Assembly (NCBI GenBank): GCA_004519485.1
Contig: CP038121.1
Span: 496,001-560,000, forward strand
Direction: 5' to 3'
Source: Nannochloropsis oceanica
Lineage: Eukaryota; Sar; Eustigmatophyceae; Eustigmatales; Monodopsidaceae
Length of the DNA stretch: 64,000 bases
This document shows positions 39,801 to 50,327 of this stretch, in pieces. The position numbers and the translations under genes are program-made. The notes below the pieces were generated by a model. That model saw only the letters and a program-made list of their open reading frames with translations. It had not been told where the DNA came from and did not search any database. The stretch's first letter is position 1. Every line of letters starts with the position of its first letter.

Positions 39801-40877
39801 GAGGCATTGGAAGCCCTGAGGGAGGGACGACGAGGGCTGGATGGACCGCAAGCTGTCGATATTTTGCATAGCAGTTCCTTGGCCGGGAGTGACTACTCGG
39901 AGCATCGTCCGTCCTACTGGGCGGCCTTTCTCCGCTTTCTCGAGCTGCACCACGGTCTCCGAGAAGTCGGCTGCGGGCACTCCACCAGCCGACATCCCAA
40001 GCTTCTCATCTCGTCCAAGAAATCTGCGGCCAACAAGGCAGGCAAGGCGACCCCCGCAGAGAAAAATACCCCTTCTGTAGTTCCCACTCCCTCTATCGTC
40101 ATTCCCCTCACAACGGCGCCTGCTGAGATTTCGTCATCTTCAGCTGCACCGCCTAAGGGTTCCCGGCTGCTGTCGTCGTCATCGAATAAAAAGCCGTTTT
40201 CCTCGGTTAAGCGCCCGCGGTTGTCTATGAATGAGCCTCTGGTGATGCTTCCGGACGGGAGCATGGAAGATGGAGGAGGGGGGGGGGGAGGGGATAAAGG
40301 CAAAGGTGGAGGAAAGGGAGGAGAAGGAGAAGGGAATGATGCTAAGAAGGCACTATCCTGCACATCGACAAGGCGGAAGAAGGCGGTGGCCGTCAAGAGG
40401 GAGGTGCACGAGGAGGAAGAGGAAGAGGAGGGAGAGGAAGCAATGAATATGGTGGTTGGCAGTGGACGTTACCAGTTGGTGGGCAAGGGCATCAAGGCGG
40501 CCAAGAGGGTTGCAGATAATCCTGATGGAGCATTTAGCAGTAGCAGTAGCAGCACCAGCTTCAGTGGTAAAGCATGTGGGGAGCGAAAGATTGTGACCTT
40601 GGGTAGAAGCAGTGGGATGATGCCTAGTATCTCCACGGCGAAAGCTACCACCTCCGCTGCTGCTGCTGGTGCCACAGGCGCTGAGTCAACGGCAGCGGTG
40701 GCAGCAGCAGATGCGGCCCCGATGCGTGTGGCTCAACCGAGCTCGAACACGATCCGCCTAAGCATCAATGACCCTCTTCGGCCTTCCGTCCACTTTGTGA
40801 CACCCTCCCCGCAGACGGCTCCGAACAAGGGCGGGGAAGGGAAGACTGCGCGAAACCGCTTGCTGATCAGTTTGTAG
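36810..40877 (+). CDS. Large repeat-rich protein, possible N-myristoylation
   Basis: A frame of 1355 codons starting MGNANSPQRAG, a good N-myristoylation context (Gly2, Ser6). A likely intron at 36974-37090 (CAG/GTACGA to a strong polypyrimidine tract and CTATAG) is 117 bp, a multiple of three, so the frame survives with or without splicing. Most of the protein is low complexity: Ala, Gly, Gln/His, Glu and Asp runs. Two ordered blocks stand out: about 38890-39300 (FTGTFGPALRQELNHYLAYG, then YWADTLRKEMARAIWMMQAL) and about 39690-39960 (RRLEAFLIQQHNLTLASAAN, then SYWAAFLRFLELHHGLREVG). A short motif recurs near the end, RLSMNEPL and RLSINDPL. I recognise no family. Nuclear-type basic clusters (KKPFSSVKRPR) are present. 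Confidence 0.6.
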   Translation: MGNANSPQRAGFATDPLMFPAPPSGDIISPTQRSSASTRRLDEGRHDAASPSSDRYDAHSHAERAAKSAYCLTYGFLPYPPPFSSYSSLSSFYRFRSDIGATAQKAGDGAGSPVSHPSLSSPSSRQNTHPHHQARSSPLPHPHHQHQHQSHSQSRSQDQNGCVILPPEDLSMSEWLDGTARHGSAEHQTGARGGGASTIADLVAAANMQQGAPAAVATAAVAAARAAKVTVVSRPSASFVILPTLPAPPAPTSTITASPSSSISSHTHAHAAGAAIGGSMYSQHHAAAELESLPMHPLDWGALNLPGLAVNTGGSNGPSPLRGLAAVAAGGGGGGRGRRGEEEEEGEEGEGREGREGGKGREGGGGGGGGGGGGGGEGREHDSLGLMHRGMGQGEPGAVAALLSMSPSGSRSQARILGRGEGTEELQHLHHHHLHYQQHQHQHQQQHTQAQPLTGLSPNTVTGGGGKGGRDGSGRQQVWPSGVEMLDYAVALGYGSGGGHGDEGIIDYDEDEDEDYVHEEVEDDSEDEDDDDEDDEEGEDFARICEEFDTMPSPGKSAAVPSSSSSRRRRRQGGEEESGHAHMHLPLDPLLPLGSTGVVPPLGSIMVFEDPMISHSGGNGGGRRGGGRGRSKAGGAQDGGGGGGEGGTAVKITTSRSGRRTGRVPIVAAEDATPTPSRRRTTSVQLAGLMSVPRENPLKHLALSPSTISLEDVAFTGTFGPALRQELNHYLAYGRNVSAQYWADTLRKEMARAIWMMQALGAPRQSLDTAEELTQMLRTSRAVVTQLYRMGKDETFPGSPPCSEASILRRRAALNILLEAVGLKAEKMPPRRKSTGGEGGGLGRGGTNHENSSNEIVAGQGQAHVYDGDEALKENVVMRSGWGRTARRQSFGGHYLDVDDPDCRSAGGMYCPSSEGRTKAGGGGVEDGIGYSASSKKPNSAYSSKLKRRNSQKGGKIHKTPLDRVLERRLEAFLIQQHNLTLASAANYLSHIRTMLREALEALREGRRGLDGPQAVDILHSSSLAGSDYSEHRPSYWAAFLRFLELHHGLREVGCGHSTSRHPKLLISSKKSAANKAGKATPAEKNTPSVVPTPSIVIPLTTAPAEISSSSAAPPKGSRLLSSSSNKKPFSSVKRPRLSMNEPLVMLPDGSMEDGGGGGGGDKGKGGGKGGEGEGNDAKKALSCTSTRRKKAVAVKREVHEEEEEEEGEEAMNMVVGSGRYQLVGKGIKAAKRVADNPDGAFSSSSSSTSFSGKACGERKIVTLGRSSGMMPSISTAKATTSAAAAGATGAESTAAVAAADAAPMRVAQPSSNTIRLSINDPLRPSVHFVTPSPQTAPNKGGEGKTARNRLLISL
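37820..37945 (+). repeat. (GAG/GGA)n purine tract
   Basis: GAAGAAGGAGAAGGAG-type then GGAGGA-type triplets inside the 36810 gene, encoding Glu/Gly-rich sequence. It is purine-only on the coding strand. Confidence 0.88.
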
Positions 40878-41677
40878 TCAGAAAGAGAATACGTGCGAGA
40901 AACAGAAAAAGGAATATTTCTGGCGTGTGATTCACCTTTTCCTTGATGGACGTTGATGTGTGTGACGGTCCTGGTACGGCAAAGCAGAAGAAAGAATAAA
41001 TGCAAATTGAGTGAGGTGTTGGCGTAAAGGGCAATGAATGGCGTGGATGAGGAGACGAGAACAAGGAAAGAGAAGCTTCCGGAGCGAAAAGAGGGAAAGA
41101 AGTTTTCGATTCTGGGGTCGCTCTGTGAATACTTTTACAACAAAAACAAGAAAACGACTCAAAAGGAATTTACTGTACGTACGGCGGAGAAAGGAAAGAA
41201 AAGATTAAAGAAAAGGAAATGATAAGGAGAGGGAGAGATATGGAGTGGGAGTGTGTGTGGGTGGGTGAGATTGAAAGATAGAGAGGGTGAGTATGAGCGA
41301 GTGTGTGAGAGAATGGCAAGAAAAGTACAAACTAGACACATCCACGCAAGAAAAGGAAGAAAGGAACGACACAAAGATTAAGTGAAAGGCGGGTACCACC
41401 TGGGCGGGGCAGATGGATGAAGAGACGCAGATACACTCAGCCGACAAGCACTTTAATTGTACATTCCACCCACGATCACTGAGGAAAGAAGAAAGTAAAG
41501 GGCTTGGAAGAAAAATACGTCGCATTTTGTTGCTTTTACATTTACCATTTGTTTTTAAATTGTATTCAGATACATCTGTGCTAGTCTATATTTTGTGTGT
41601 GGCCCCATTTCTCTTCTTGTAATAATCGATTTTTCTCAACTATTCTACTCGCAAATTAGTGATGCCCCCACCCGTTC
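40878..41677. other. Convergent spacer, purine-rich
   Basis: 800 bp between the convergent 36810 gene and PGLS. Strongly A/G-rich on the + strand (41040-41370), with no gene evidence. Confidence 0.5.
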
Positions 41678-42532
41678 TCACAAAAAACCCGTTGCGGCTT
41701 TTATAGTCACCACAGTCTTTAGATTAGCTGGCAGCAACGATGCTCCGGCTGTGTCTGTGTAATACCACAGATTTTCTGTGGACGGTCGGACTTGAAATGC
41801 GGGATAGGGTGAGTTGCTGCGCAAGGAGACGATGCTGTGGCTCCTCACTCCTGCATCCAAAATGGCCGAGGGTTGTTGCTTTTCCCCCGCGATTAGGGCC
41901 GGGGCCGAAAAGGCCTGTTGGAAAAGCTGGGCCTTAGCGACCCCGGCAGCAATAAACAATACCTCCCGGGCGGCATGTAGGATTGGAAACGTCAGCGTGA
42001 TGCGTTCAGGCGGTGGCTTGGGCGAGTCCTCGATGCCCGCCACAAATTTGCCAGTTTCGCCGAGCAAGGGGTGGTCCGGGAAAAGGGATGCGGTATGCCC
42101 ATCAGGACCAAAACCCAGAATTACCGTGTCGAGCTGTGGAATGCCGCCAGGGGAGGGCAACAAAGCCTTGAGCTTTGTCTCGTAGGCCTGCGCCATGGCG
42201 TCGGCGCTGCCGAGGGTGGGATCGATCGTCAAGACGTTGCTCGCGGGAATCGATAGCTTGCTGAGCAGGGCATCACTACAGGCTTTGTAGTTGCTGTCCG
42301 CGTCATCTAGTGAGACGCATCGCTCGTCGGAGAAGAGGACGTATACCTGTGTCCAATCCACGCCGGAGACGCTCGTCAGCCCGCCCAACAAGCCTGGCAT
42401 CGAGCCCCCCGAAAGCGCGAGTGTATAGCAGCCCCGGTCAGCAATCGCTGCCTTGGCCGACACCGCCACATGCTCTGCAATGACGGCCTTGAGGGTTTCC
42501 GTGTCGGCTGCCACGACCAGCTTGGCAGACAT
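41678..42532 (-). CDS. PGLS: 6-phosphogluconolactonase
   Basis: A 284-aa single-exon enzyme that hydrolyses 6-phosphoglucono-lactone to 6-phosphogluconate, the second step of the oxidative pentose phosphate pathway. Diagnostic motifs in order are YTLALSGGSMPGLL (phosphate loop), VYVLFSDERCVSLDDADSNY (the DERxV block), LDTVILGFGPDGHTASLFPD (GxGxDGHxAS, catalytic His) and ERITLTFPILHAAREVLFI. Length and motif order fit the eukaryotic cytosolic type. No transit peptide follows the ATG at 42532, and the upstream frame is closed to an extension in phase. Confidence 0.95.
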   Translation of the reverse strand: MSAKLVVAADTETLKAVIAEHVAVSAKAAIADRGCYTLALSGGSMPGLLGGLTSVSGVDWTQVYVLFSDERCVSLDDADSNYKACSDALLSKLSIPASNVLTIDPTLGSADAMAQAYETKLKALLPSPGGIPQLDTVILGFGPDGHTASLFPDHPLLGETGKFVAGIEDSPKPPPERITLTFPILHAAREVLFIAAGVAKAQLFQQAFSAPALIAGEKQQPSAILDAGVRSHSIVSLRSNSPYPAFQVRPSTENLWYYTDTAGASLLPANLKTVVTIKAATGFL

Positions 42533-43642
42533 TCTTGGCGTTGCTTCTCTGGGCAGCTCGTGGGTGGGCGAAGAAGGATTCGTCGTGCTGTGCTGGTAGG
42601 GTATAAGATTAGATGAAGGTCAATGCCACGTTCAAGTCTATAAGGCATATCGTTTCCTGCGGGCTGTGTGGATGCGCGGGGCTTTCGTAACAAGGTGTGT
42701 GGCTTTTGGCTGCTTTTAACATGGGCTGGGGCGGCAAAGTAGGGCTCCGTTCCCACCGTGTAAGTTCCGAGAGGGATGTAATTTTCTTTTTTGTAATTTT
42801 CAACAATCCTAACTATCACACGAAAACGAAGAAGCAATTCGTGCTTCAAGAGGCCTAACGGGGGGCAATTTTGGACTCACTAAAGCATCAATAAATCAAT
42901 CAAACAAGAAATTCCTGCTTTAATTGATCAAGTCAACTATCGGGTGCTGCTGCTGCCGCCGCTAGGCATACCACTGCGTTGCAGAGTGCAGCGCGCAGCG
43001 GCAGCCGCCACAAACCCTCGAACAACTTCGGTGTGAGTAGGGCCAGGAGCTTCGGTAAATTATTGGGATTGAGAGCGGCCTACCCGGTTAGCCCAGTGTG
43101 TGGCTGCTTGATTCAGTAGATTGTGTTTCAGGATGCGGGCATGCAGTCGGGCTTCAATTACTTCTTTGTTTAACTTCTCCTTTGATGTCATTTGGGTCAT
43201 GGTGTTGGTCAGGGGGAGTTGGAGAGGAAATATTGCTTCTCGTCATTTTTTCTACTGATCCTTCAATTTCAATCCTCAATACCATTCCCGGAGAACAAAA
43301 CGTTATTCATTCATTCACATTTCGAACCAACCCTGACACGAAAATATCACAAATAATTAATCTGGTATTATTTCTTTCCATGCTTCTTCGGGGCTTATTT
43401 TCGTTACCTGAAACGTTTGTTCCCTATTTATCCCAGCTCGGCCTCTCTGCTCGATACAAATTACTTTGTTTTACCTTCCATTCATCCCACGACATTCACC
43501 TTTGGGGACTATAACGACCCATCATTTGTCCATTTGTGTGTGCCACACTATTACAGCCTCGCAACCGAGTTGTCTTCGCTCTAGACGGATTCCATACTTT
43601 CATTCTCGTGACGATTTTATGAGAATGATGTTCGTGAGTATT
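42533..43642. other. Intergenic between PGLS and ABCG
   Basis: 1.1 kb with the PGLS promoter on the left and the ABCG 3' flank on the right. No RNA gene, repeat or coding pattern is recognised. Confidence 0.5.
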
Positions 43643-46600
43643 TTATGCAAGGCTCTGCACCTCTTGTCTTGTCCTTGGTTGCTTCAACTGCTGGTGGCGA
43701 TTGCAGGCCCCCTTCTCTTCCACCTTGATGTAATGTGGCAAGCTGAGGCGCAGTACCCCGTAGCCCAGTGCCAACAACCCACACATTATAAGCACGATAC
43801 TCAACATGCTATGACCAATCGTCGTCTCGTCCCACGAATACAGCGACAGCACCTCCTCCCCCGTGGCCAAACAACGCTCCCCAGGCGTGCACATGAAAAC
43901 GGCCCCTGTAAACTCATTCAAGGCCAGCGCGTTTACCGTCCACTTAATAGGGCTAATGGAAGCCACCCATCGGGCGCCCGCGGGAAGACTTTGCGTATTG
44001 ATCAAAACTCCCGAGAAGAGTATAAAGATCACATTAAAAACTGGTGAAAGAGCAGCCGCCACCTCGATATTAGGCGCCAGGGTCGAGATGAGTGTCCCGA
44101 GTCCGATGGCCGAGAGAGCCGACAAACATATGGTAGCCAAGAATATACCGTAGTTGACGAGGGAGTGGTCGAAGTTGATGATCCAAAACACCATCGTGGC
44201 GAAGATAACAGGACCCAAAAGATTTAGAGGCAGTTCGGAGAAGAACTTTGACAGGTAATAAGCCGAGAGGGAGTAGGTGTTGGAAGCCTGCTCCTTCCGC
44301 ACGATATCTTTCTCCACGGGGAAGGAGTTGATGACGGCTTGCGTGTTAGTGAAGGCCACGTTGGTCGAGCACATAAAGATGATTCCCACCAGCGACTGAA
44401 TGCCCGTCTGTGTGTTTCGCACATCGTGCCAAATGCCACTGAGAATGAGGGCAAAAACCACGTTGAGCAAAATACGAAGACCAATGGCAAATTTGTTGCG
44501 GTATGCCGACTTTCCCGCCCGCCATGTCAAGTAATACAGATCGATAAACCAACCTGCGCGATCCTCAGGAGAGATGTACGTAGCCGCGGCTACGTCCTCA
44601 TAGCTAAGCCCGCGAACGAGAGCTGAGTCCGTCAAGCATGTGTTGCTAGCCTCATCGATATTGTCCGAGTACGGATGATCGCGCCACTTGTTGGCTAGAT
44701 CGGCGATGCGCTTACGGGTGGCGTGCTCTAAGGCCTCCGTGCGGTAGTCCATGGAGATAGTATCAAGGAACAAGTCAGCTGCGTTGTATTGGGGAGGACA
44801 CACATACCCTTGGATCGCAAAGTATTGCGTCGCCTTCTCAGCGGGGCCAATAAAGATTGTTCGGCCCTCCGAGATCAGAATCAGTTCATCAAGCATGGCG
44901 AAGATGGAGGAGCGGGGCTGATGAATGACAGCAACAATCGTGCGTTGCGTGCCGGCCAATTTCTTCAGGGCGGACATGACGCTTTGAGCTTGGAAAGAGT
45001 CGAGACCTGTGAAGGAAAGGGAAGGGGGGGAAAGGGCGAGGAGGGTTGTGAATCAAAAATAAGTCGAGATCGTTGGCCTTTGCATTATAAGTCGGGACGA
45101 CAAAAACATGCCTCGCATACAAAGCCACGTAAACTGAACACAAACAAACAACGCGTGCACATCCTTGTTCCTTCACTCTCGGTTTCCTCTCCACTCTCAC
45201 CTGAAGTCGGCTCATCCAAAAACAAGACTGAGGGCCCACTAATAAGCTCCATCCCAATGCTAACCCGCTTTCGCTCTCCACCCGAAACGCCCCGCGCGCG
45301 GTCATCGCCGATGATTGTGTGCTGCGTTTTGCCTAACCCCATTTCATCCACGATACTCGTAACGAGCCTGGCCTTCTCCGCGGGGGTGATGGAAGAGCCG
45401 AAGGCAAAATGCGCCGCCAGCGAAAGTGTCTCGCTGACCGTCAAGTGTCCAAATAAGAGGTCGTCCTGCGTAACAAAGGCCGAGATCTTTCTAAACGAGG
45501 CCGGGTCCCGGCGCATCTTATTGGTCAGCAAGGTGCCCGTCAGCGCAACTCCTTTAGCCCGCACTACACGCCCCGCCAGGATCATCAGTAAGGAACTCTT
45601 GCCGCTGCCGGTAGGCCCCATGATAGCCGTCAATGTCCCCGTTTGAACCTCCCCACTCACGTCATCTAACACCACCTTCGCGGCACGGACCTTGCCGCCA
45701 CCGACACTTAAAGTGACTTTTTGCCACGACACGTTCACGGCTGACACGGGCGCCATGTTGGCCGCACCTCCACCTCGTGCATTTACTTCCTCCAGTGCCT
45801 CCTCTTCCTCCTCCTTGCTTGGAGGCGTGGCACTCACCGTCACGCCCGTCTGGACTTTCCCGCTGGCTGCTTTTGCTTCCACTCCCAGCACAGGCACAAG
45901 CACAGGCGCGACAGCTGAGGTACGTACCTTCAGGTAAGTGGTGGCGCTTCGCCAAAGGTTGAGATAAGACAGGAAGTGGATGACCAGGCAAATCACGAGC
46001 ATCCACAGGAAGCTATGGCCAATGCTGCCTTGGTCGTAGGAGTAGAGCTCCAAAATTTGATTGCCGTTAGTTACACATGTACTGGGGTTGACAACTGAGC
46101 CGCAGGACAAGGGCCGATCTCGGAACTCATTGATAGACAAAGCCTGTCAAATAGGACGGAACGGGGGGGAGGAGATAGAAAGCAAGGCGGAATGTATGAA
46201 TGATGCGCCGGGACAAAAAGAGGAAGCAAGACCTCCTCCCCTCCTTCGCCCCTCCGACCAGCACCACGACCTGCACTCACTTCGAAGGCCCATCTGTTGT
46301 AACCAATGATGGCGAGCCACTGCAATCCCGTTGGTAGATCCCCGACATTGATCAGCACACCTTCAAGTATATATTGTGAGTGGAAAATCAAGTAAGTTTC
46401 TTTCCACAAATATTGGCCTCCAGATCGTAAACGTGTGTGTACTCCTTTCTTCTGCCTCCCCTTCCGCCCCTGTGAATGCATAGCTCACTTACCATTAAAA
46501 ACAGAAAAAACTACATTAAAAACTGGAGCCATGGCGTTGGCAATCTCGGGGTTGCTTGCTATCGAACCAAGAAACATGCCAAGAGAGCCTGCAGCGACCA

Positions 46601-48637
46601 CCTCTGCGATAATCACAGCAACAAAAATAAGAAAGTGGTCAAAGCCTGGCCGCATATCCGCAGCTGGGTACACAATGCAGCAGAAGAATATGGGTCCCGC
46701 AAGGGCAAAGGGAATGTTGGTCACCACCTTGGCTGTGTAGTAAGCCGAGAGAGAATAGAAACCCGATGCCCGCTCCTTCTGCACTGTCCGTTTTTCGACG
46801 GGGAACGTCTGCAGCGTCTCGGACATACCAATAAAGCCTATTAAAATCGTTGCAATGAACATTAGCCCAATCCGATCCTGAATGGCCTTTTGTGGGTCTG
46901 TGTCGCGATTGCTCCAAGTCGCACCAAAGAGGAGCCCGAAGAATATGGGAAGGACCAAACTAAGAATCCTTCCAATCTTGTTCCTGGACGCTACTACCAT
47001 ATTACGCCACGCCAGGTACCGCACCTGCGTCCACCACCCCGCCCTGTTAAAAAACTCATCGTCCGATAAACTGTTGTGACCCTCGGTCGTCATTGAGATC
47101 AAAAGCTCCTTCCCATTCCCATCTCCCGGCGCCGGCACCCACGACTGCTCAGTACGGCAGTGCTCCTCGTAGGCCTGAGTCAAAACATCAATCCGCTGCT
47201 GACTCAACGCCTCGAGCTTCCTCGTCCGAAAGTCTTTGGCAACCACATCTAGCAAGTAGTCGGCAGGACTCGAATGCGCAGGGCAGGTATAGCCCTGGCG
47301 GTGGAAATAGAGAGGCGCGTGGGCCGCAGGGCCGCCGTAGACGGTGCGCCCCTCCGAGAGCAGGACCAGGCGATCAAGCATGGCAAAGATGGAGGAGCGG
47401 GGTTGGTGAATGACAGTGATAATGGTCCGCTGCGTGCAAGCCAACTCCTTCAAAGTATGCATGACTAAAAGGAGGGGAACGTGCAGTGAAATGTGAGCAG
47501 AAATGGCCAGGAAATGGACGAGATGGTGTAGAGGAGGGACGGGCAAGGGAAGGAGAGAAAGCGAATAAGAGGGCATGCGTTCACAAATCCATGCAAAACT
47601 CACCTGCTAGTGCTTGAAAGGAGTCAAGGCCTTGATCGTAAAGGGCACGGGTGAAGAAAGGTATGTTAGTGAAGTGAAGCGAGTACATGGAAGCGATAAT
47701 CCCCCCTTCACTTCATTTTAAAAATATGCGCATTTAATTAAATATGGGACGAAATACGAAATACACCTTCAGGACGGCTTTGACTTCACGATGGGTTTCA
47801 TAGGTATGATGTGGAGCGAGATTGATGTGGGGAATGGATCGATAAATTATCTGTTGGCCCGCATCTACACGATCCTCCCCTCCCTCCTCTCTCACCTGAT
47901 GTCGGCTCATCCAAAAACAACACAGACGGATTGGAAATCAATTCCACGCCAATGCTGACCCTCTTCCGTTCACCGCCTGATACTCCCTTGACCGTTGCAT
48001 CGCCAATGGCCGTATTGCGGCACTTCTTCAATCCCAAATCATGAATAACGCCCGTTACGTAGTCCTCCAGAGGCTTTCCCGAGCCCAAGCGTTTTCCTAG
48101 CTTGAAGAAAGCCGCCAACATAAGTGTCTCTTGTACAGTCAAACAGGCATACAAGGTGTCATCTTGCGTCACGTATCCGACCAACTTCCTGAAATCCCCT
48201 TCTTTCCGGACCTTGCCATTTGTCAAAAGGCGGCCGCTAAGCTCCCCGCCCTTGACTGCCTGCACCCGGCCTGCCAGGACGTTGAGAAGGCTAGTCTTTC
48301 CACACCCGCTGGCGCCCATGATGGCAGTGACTTGACCGGCATGTACCTGGCCCGACACGTCTAAAAGCACTGCCTTTTTGGCGTTGCCTTTGATAGGCAC
48401 CCGCAAAATGACGTGCTCCCACGTGACGTCGATCGGCTCCACAGGGGCCATTTCTTTCAAACGGTCGGATTGATACGGAGGAGACTCTACCCCTGCGGTT
48501 GTGGAGGAAGGCGGTAGAACTGGCGGCGATGCTACGCTCAACCAGGAGTCCCCATTCTTATGATTTTCCCCCGGAGGCGAGTCAGAGGCAGCTGTGGGCG
48601 CACGCGACGGGCCCAGCGAGGCCCTGCCCTTGTCCAT
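43643..48637 (-). CDS. Full-size tandem ABCG (WHITE-type) transporter
   Basis: Six exons, 48637-47896, 47630-47604 (27 bp), 47464-46493, 46360-46281, 46143-45201 and 45006-43643, join in phase to 1375 aa with layout NBD1-TMD1-NBD2-TMD2. Half 1 has Walker A GASGCGKTS (residues 108-116), signature VSGGERKRVSIG and VLFLDEPTSG. Half 2 has GPTGSGKSS (about 783-791), VSGGERKRVSIG (about 893-904) and VLFLDEPTSG. Each is followed by TQRTI.VIHQPRSSIFAMLD and a six-helix ABC2 membrane domain (FPVEK, YSLSAYY, SGVLIN). The nucleotide domain leads in both halves, as in ABCG. The two halves are WHITE-like, joined by a linker with a short Glu run. Both halves share an intron in the same codon after DEPTS. 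The substrate is unknown; lipid or sterol export is the usual role. Confidence 0.9.
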
Positions 48638-49203
48638 AGCAAAAGACAATTTGTTGTTACTCCCTTGCCTGTTGGATTGTTATGGTGTAGGCTAGATCTT
48701 TGTGGATGGGCTGGCTTGTGCTTGTTTGTGCTTGTGTATGGGCCATGTGTGTTGATTGAGACATACATAAATCATAAATTGAATGCCGAGAGTAGTCTCG
48801 AATTTTTCGAAAAAAAGCGTTAAAAGCCGCCACCGCCACCACGGCTACAATTGGGATAACTTCTACAGAGCGTGGTGTCTGGGATGTTTCGAGTCGCTTG
48901 TCGACCGCCAAGGGAAAAATTAGGGTTGGGCGACTCACGTGAGTCAAACGTCTGCTTCAAGTTGATGTGGCATGGGGCTACCTGTACAAAAAAGAAACAG
49001 GTACCGGCAACAGTACCAGGAATCTGCTTCACGACGACTTCTAGGTTTATGTAACATGATAGCATGGCTGTGGATGGGCGTGAGTGTAGTAGGGCATCTT
49101 GACTTGTTGATTCCAAAAGTTTGGAAAGTTTTTCCTCGACGAAGAACCACTCAAGGTTTAACCAACGGACCCGGTCCGTTTTCTCATACATAATATTATA
49201 GGA
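48638..49203. promoter_or_regulatory. ABCG / CutC divergent spacer
   Basis: 566 bp between divergent start codons. It contains a perfect palindrome with a CACGTG core at 48932-48945 and an AT-rich segment (ATAATATTATAGG) directly before the CutC ATG. Confidence 0.45.
48932..48945. promoter_or_regulatory. 14-bp palindrome with G-box core
   Basis: GACTCACGTGAGTC is a perfect inverted repeat. The CACGTG core is the classic bZIP/bHLH G-box, and the flanking TGAGTC half is AP-1/GCN4-like. It lies about midway between the two divergent start codons, so it could serve both genes. Function is inferred from sequence only. Confidence 0.5.
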
Positions 49204-50168
49204 ATGCGGACCATGTCAGCAGCCACCGAAGTGGCGGAAAAGAGACCGCGGGTTCTGCTCGAGGTACGCACGTACAGGCATTCCCCACCTCTCCAAAGCC
49301 AAGCAAGCAAGAGCAAGTACTCACCGTCGTGCTCGTCGCCCCGCATGCACAGGTGTGCGTTGACAGTCTTCAAGGCGTGGCCACCGCGCTAAGGCACGGG
49401 GCGGACCGCATCGAACTGTGCAGTGCATTGGAAGTGGGTGGCCTAACGCCATCGCTGGGCCTGATGGAAACGGCGGCCTCCTTGGTTGCTTCGCAACATC
49501 TCGAGAGAGGGCCTCCCGAAGTAGTAGCTATGATACGGCCTCGCTCTGGAGACTTTTCTTATTCAGCCATGGACTTGGCAGTAATGAAGCGCGACATTGA
49601 GTGTGCTCGTCGCGTTGGCCTCGCGGGTGTCGTATTTGGGTCCACCACTGCGTCAGACACGGACTTGGACCTGACCGCCATCCGGTCGCTTGTTGCGGTC
49701 GCCCAGACACCCCACTTATCCCATTCCACCCCCTTTAGCATCACCCTCCACCGCGCCATTGACCTATCGCCAGACCCAGTAGCCAGCTTGCGCTCCATGT
49801 TGAAAGAGCTACCTCCGGGATCCATAGACAGAGTCCTCACTTCGGGCGGTGCTCGGTCTGCCTGGGACGGACGAGACACCATCGCCCGCATGGTCAAGGC
49901 AGCCGTGGGAAGCGGCGTCGTGGTCATGGCGGGTGCCGGGGTGAGCGTGGCCAATGTATCCGAGCTGGTTAAGGCCACTGGGGTGACGGATGTGCATGCG
50001 TCGTGCAGCAGCATTGTTGACAGCATCAGTAGTATGGAAGAACGAGAAGGAGCGACGAATGAAGTGGTGGGAAAGATGGTGGCCTTCGGCTTCATCGGAA
50101 GAGAGGGGGTCAAAGATACAGACGGAGCCAAGATCGAGAATCTGGCCAAAATTGTACATGCCTTGTAG
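49204..50168 (+). CDS. CUTC: CutC family copper homeostasis protein
   Basis: Two exons, 49204-49263 and 49353-50168, join in phase 0 (GAG/GTACGC..GCACAG/GTGTGC) to 291 aa. The joined sequence LLEVCVDSLQGVATALRHGA, DRIELCSALEVGGLTPSLGL is the CutC TIM-barrel start (human MEVCVDSVESAVNAERGGAD). Later blocks are VVAMIRPRSGDFSYS, VMKRDIECARRVGLAGVVFG, ITLHRAIDLSPDPVASL, VLTSGGARSAWDG and VVVMAGAGVSVANVSEL. CutC proteins are linked to copper tolerance and bind Cu(I); the exact reaction is not settled. Length is near the human 273 aa. Confidence 0.94.
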
Positions 50169-50327
50169 AGAAAATACTGAGTGAAAAAAATGAATTTTGC
50201 AAATTATTTTCATGCTTTTTGATTTTTTCGTGATTCATGACAAGCCCTCTCAGCACAACAAAACCGACCCAATTTCCGCATCCGACGCACGCCCACTGAG
50301 CCTGCCCTCTGTCTACTGTCACCCCTA

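Noticed and set aside
39690-39960. Resemblance to an integrase SAM-like N-terminal domain in the 36810 protein
   Set aside because: Only a vague helix pattern; no catalytic domain or mobile-element context follows.
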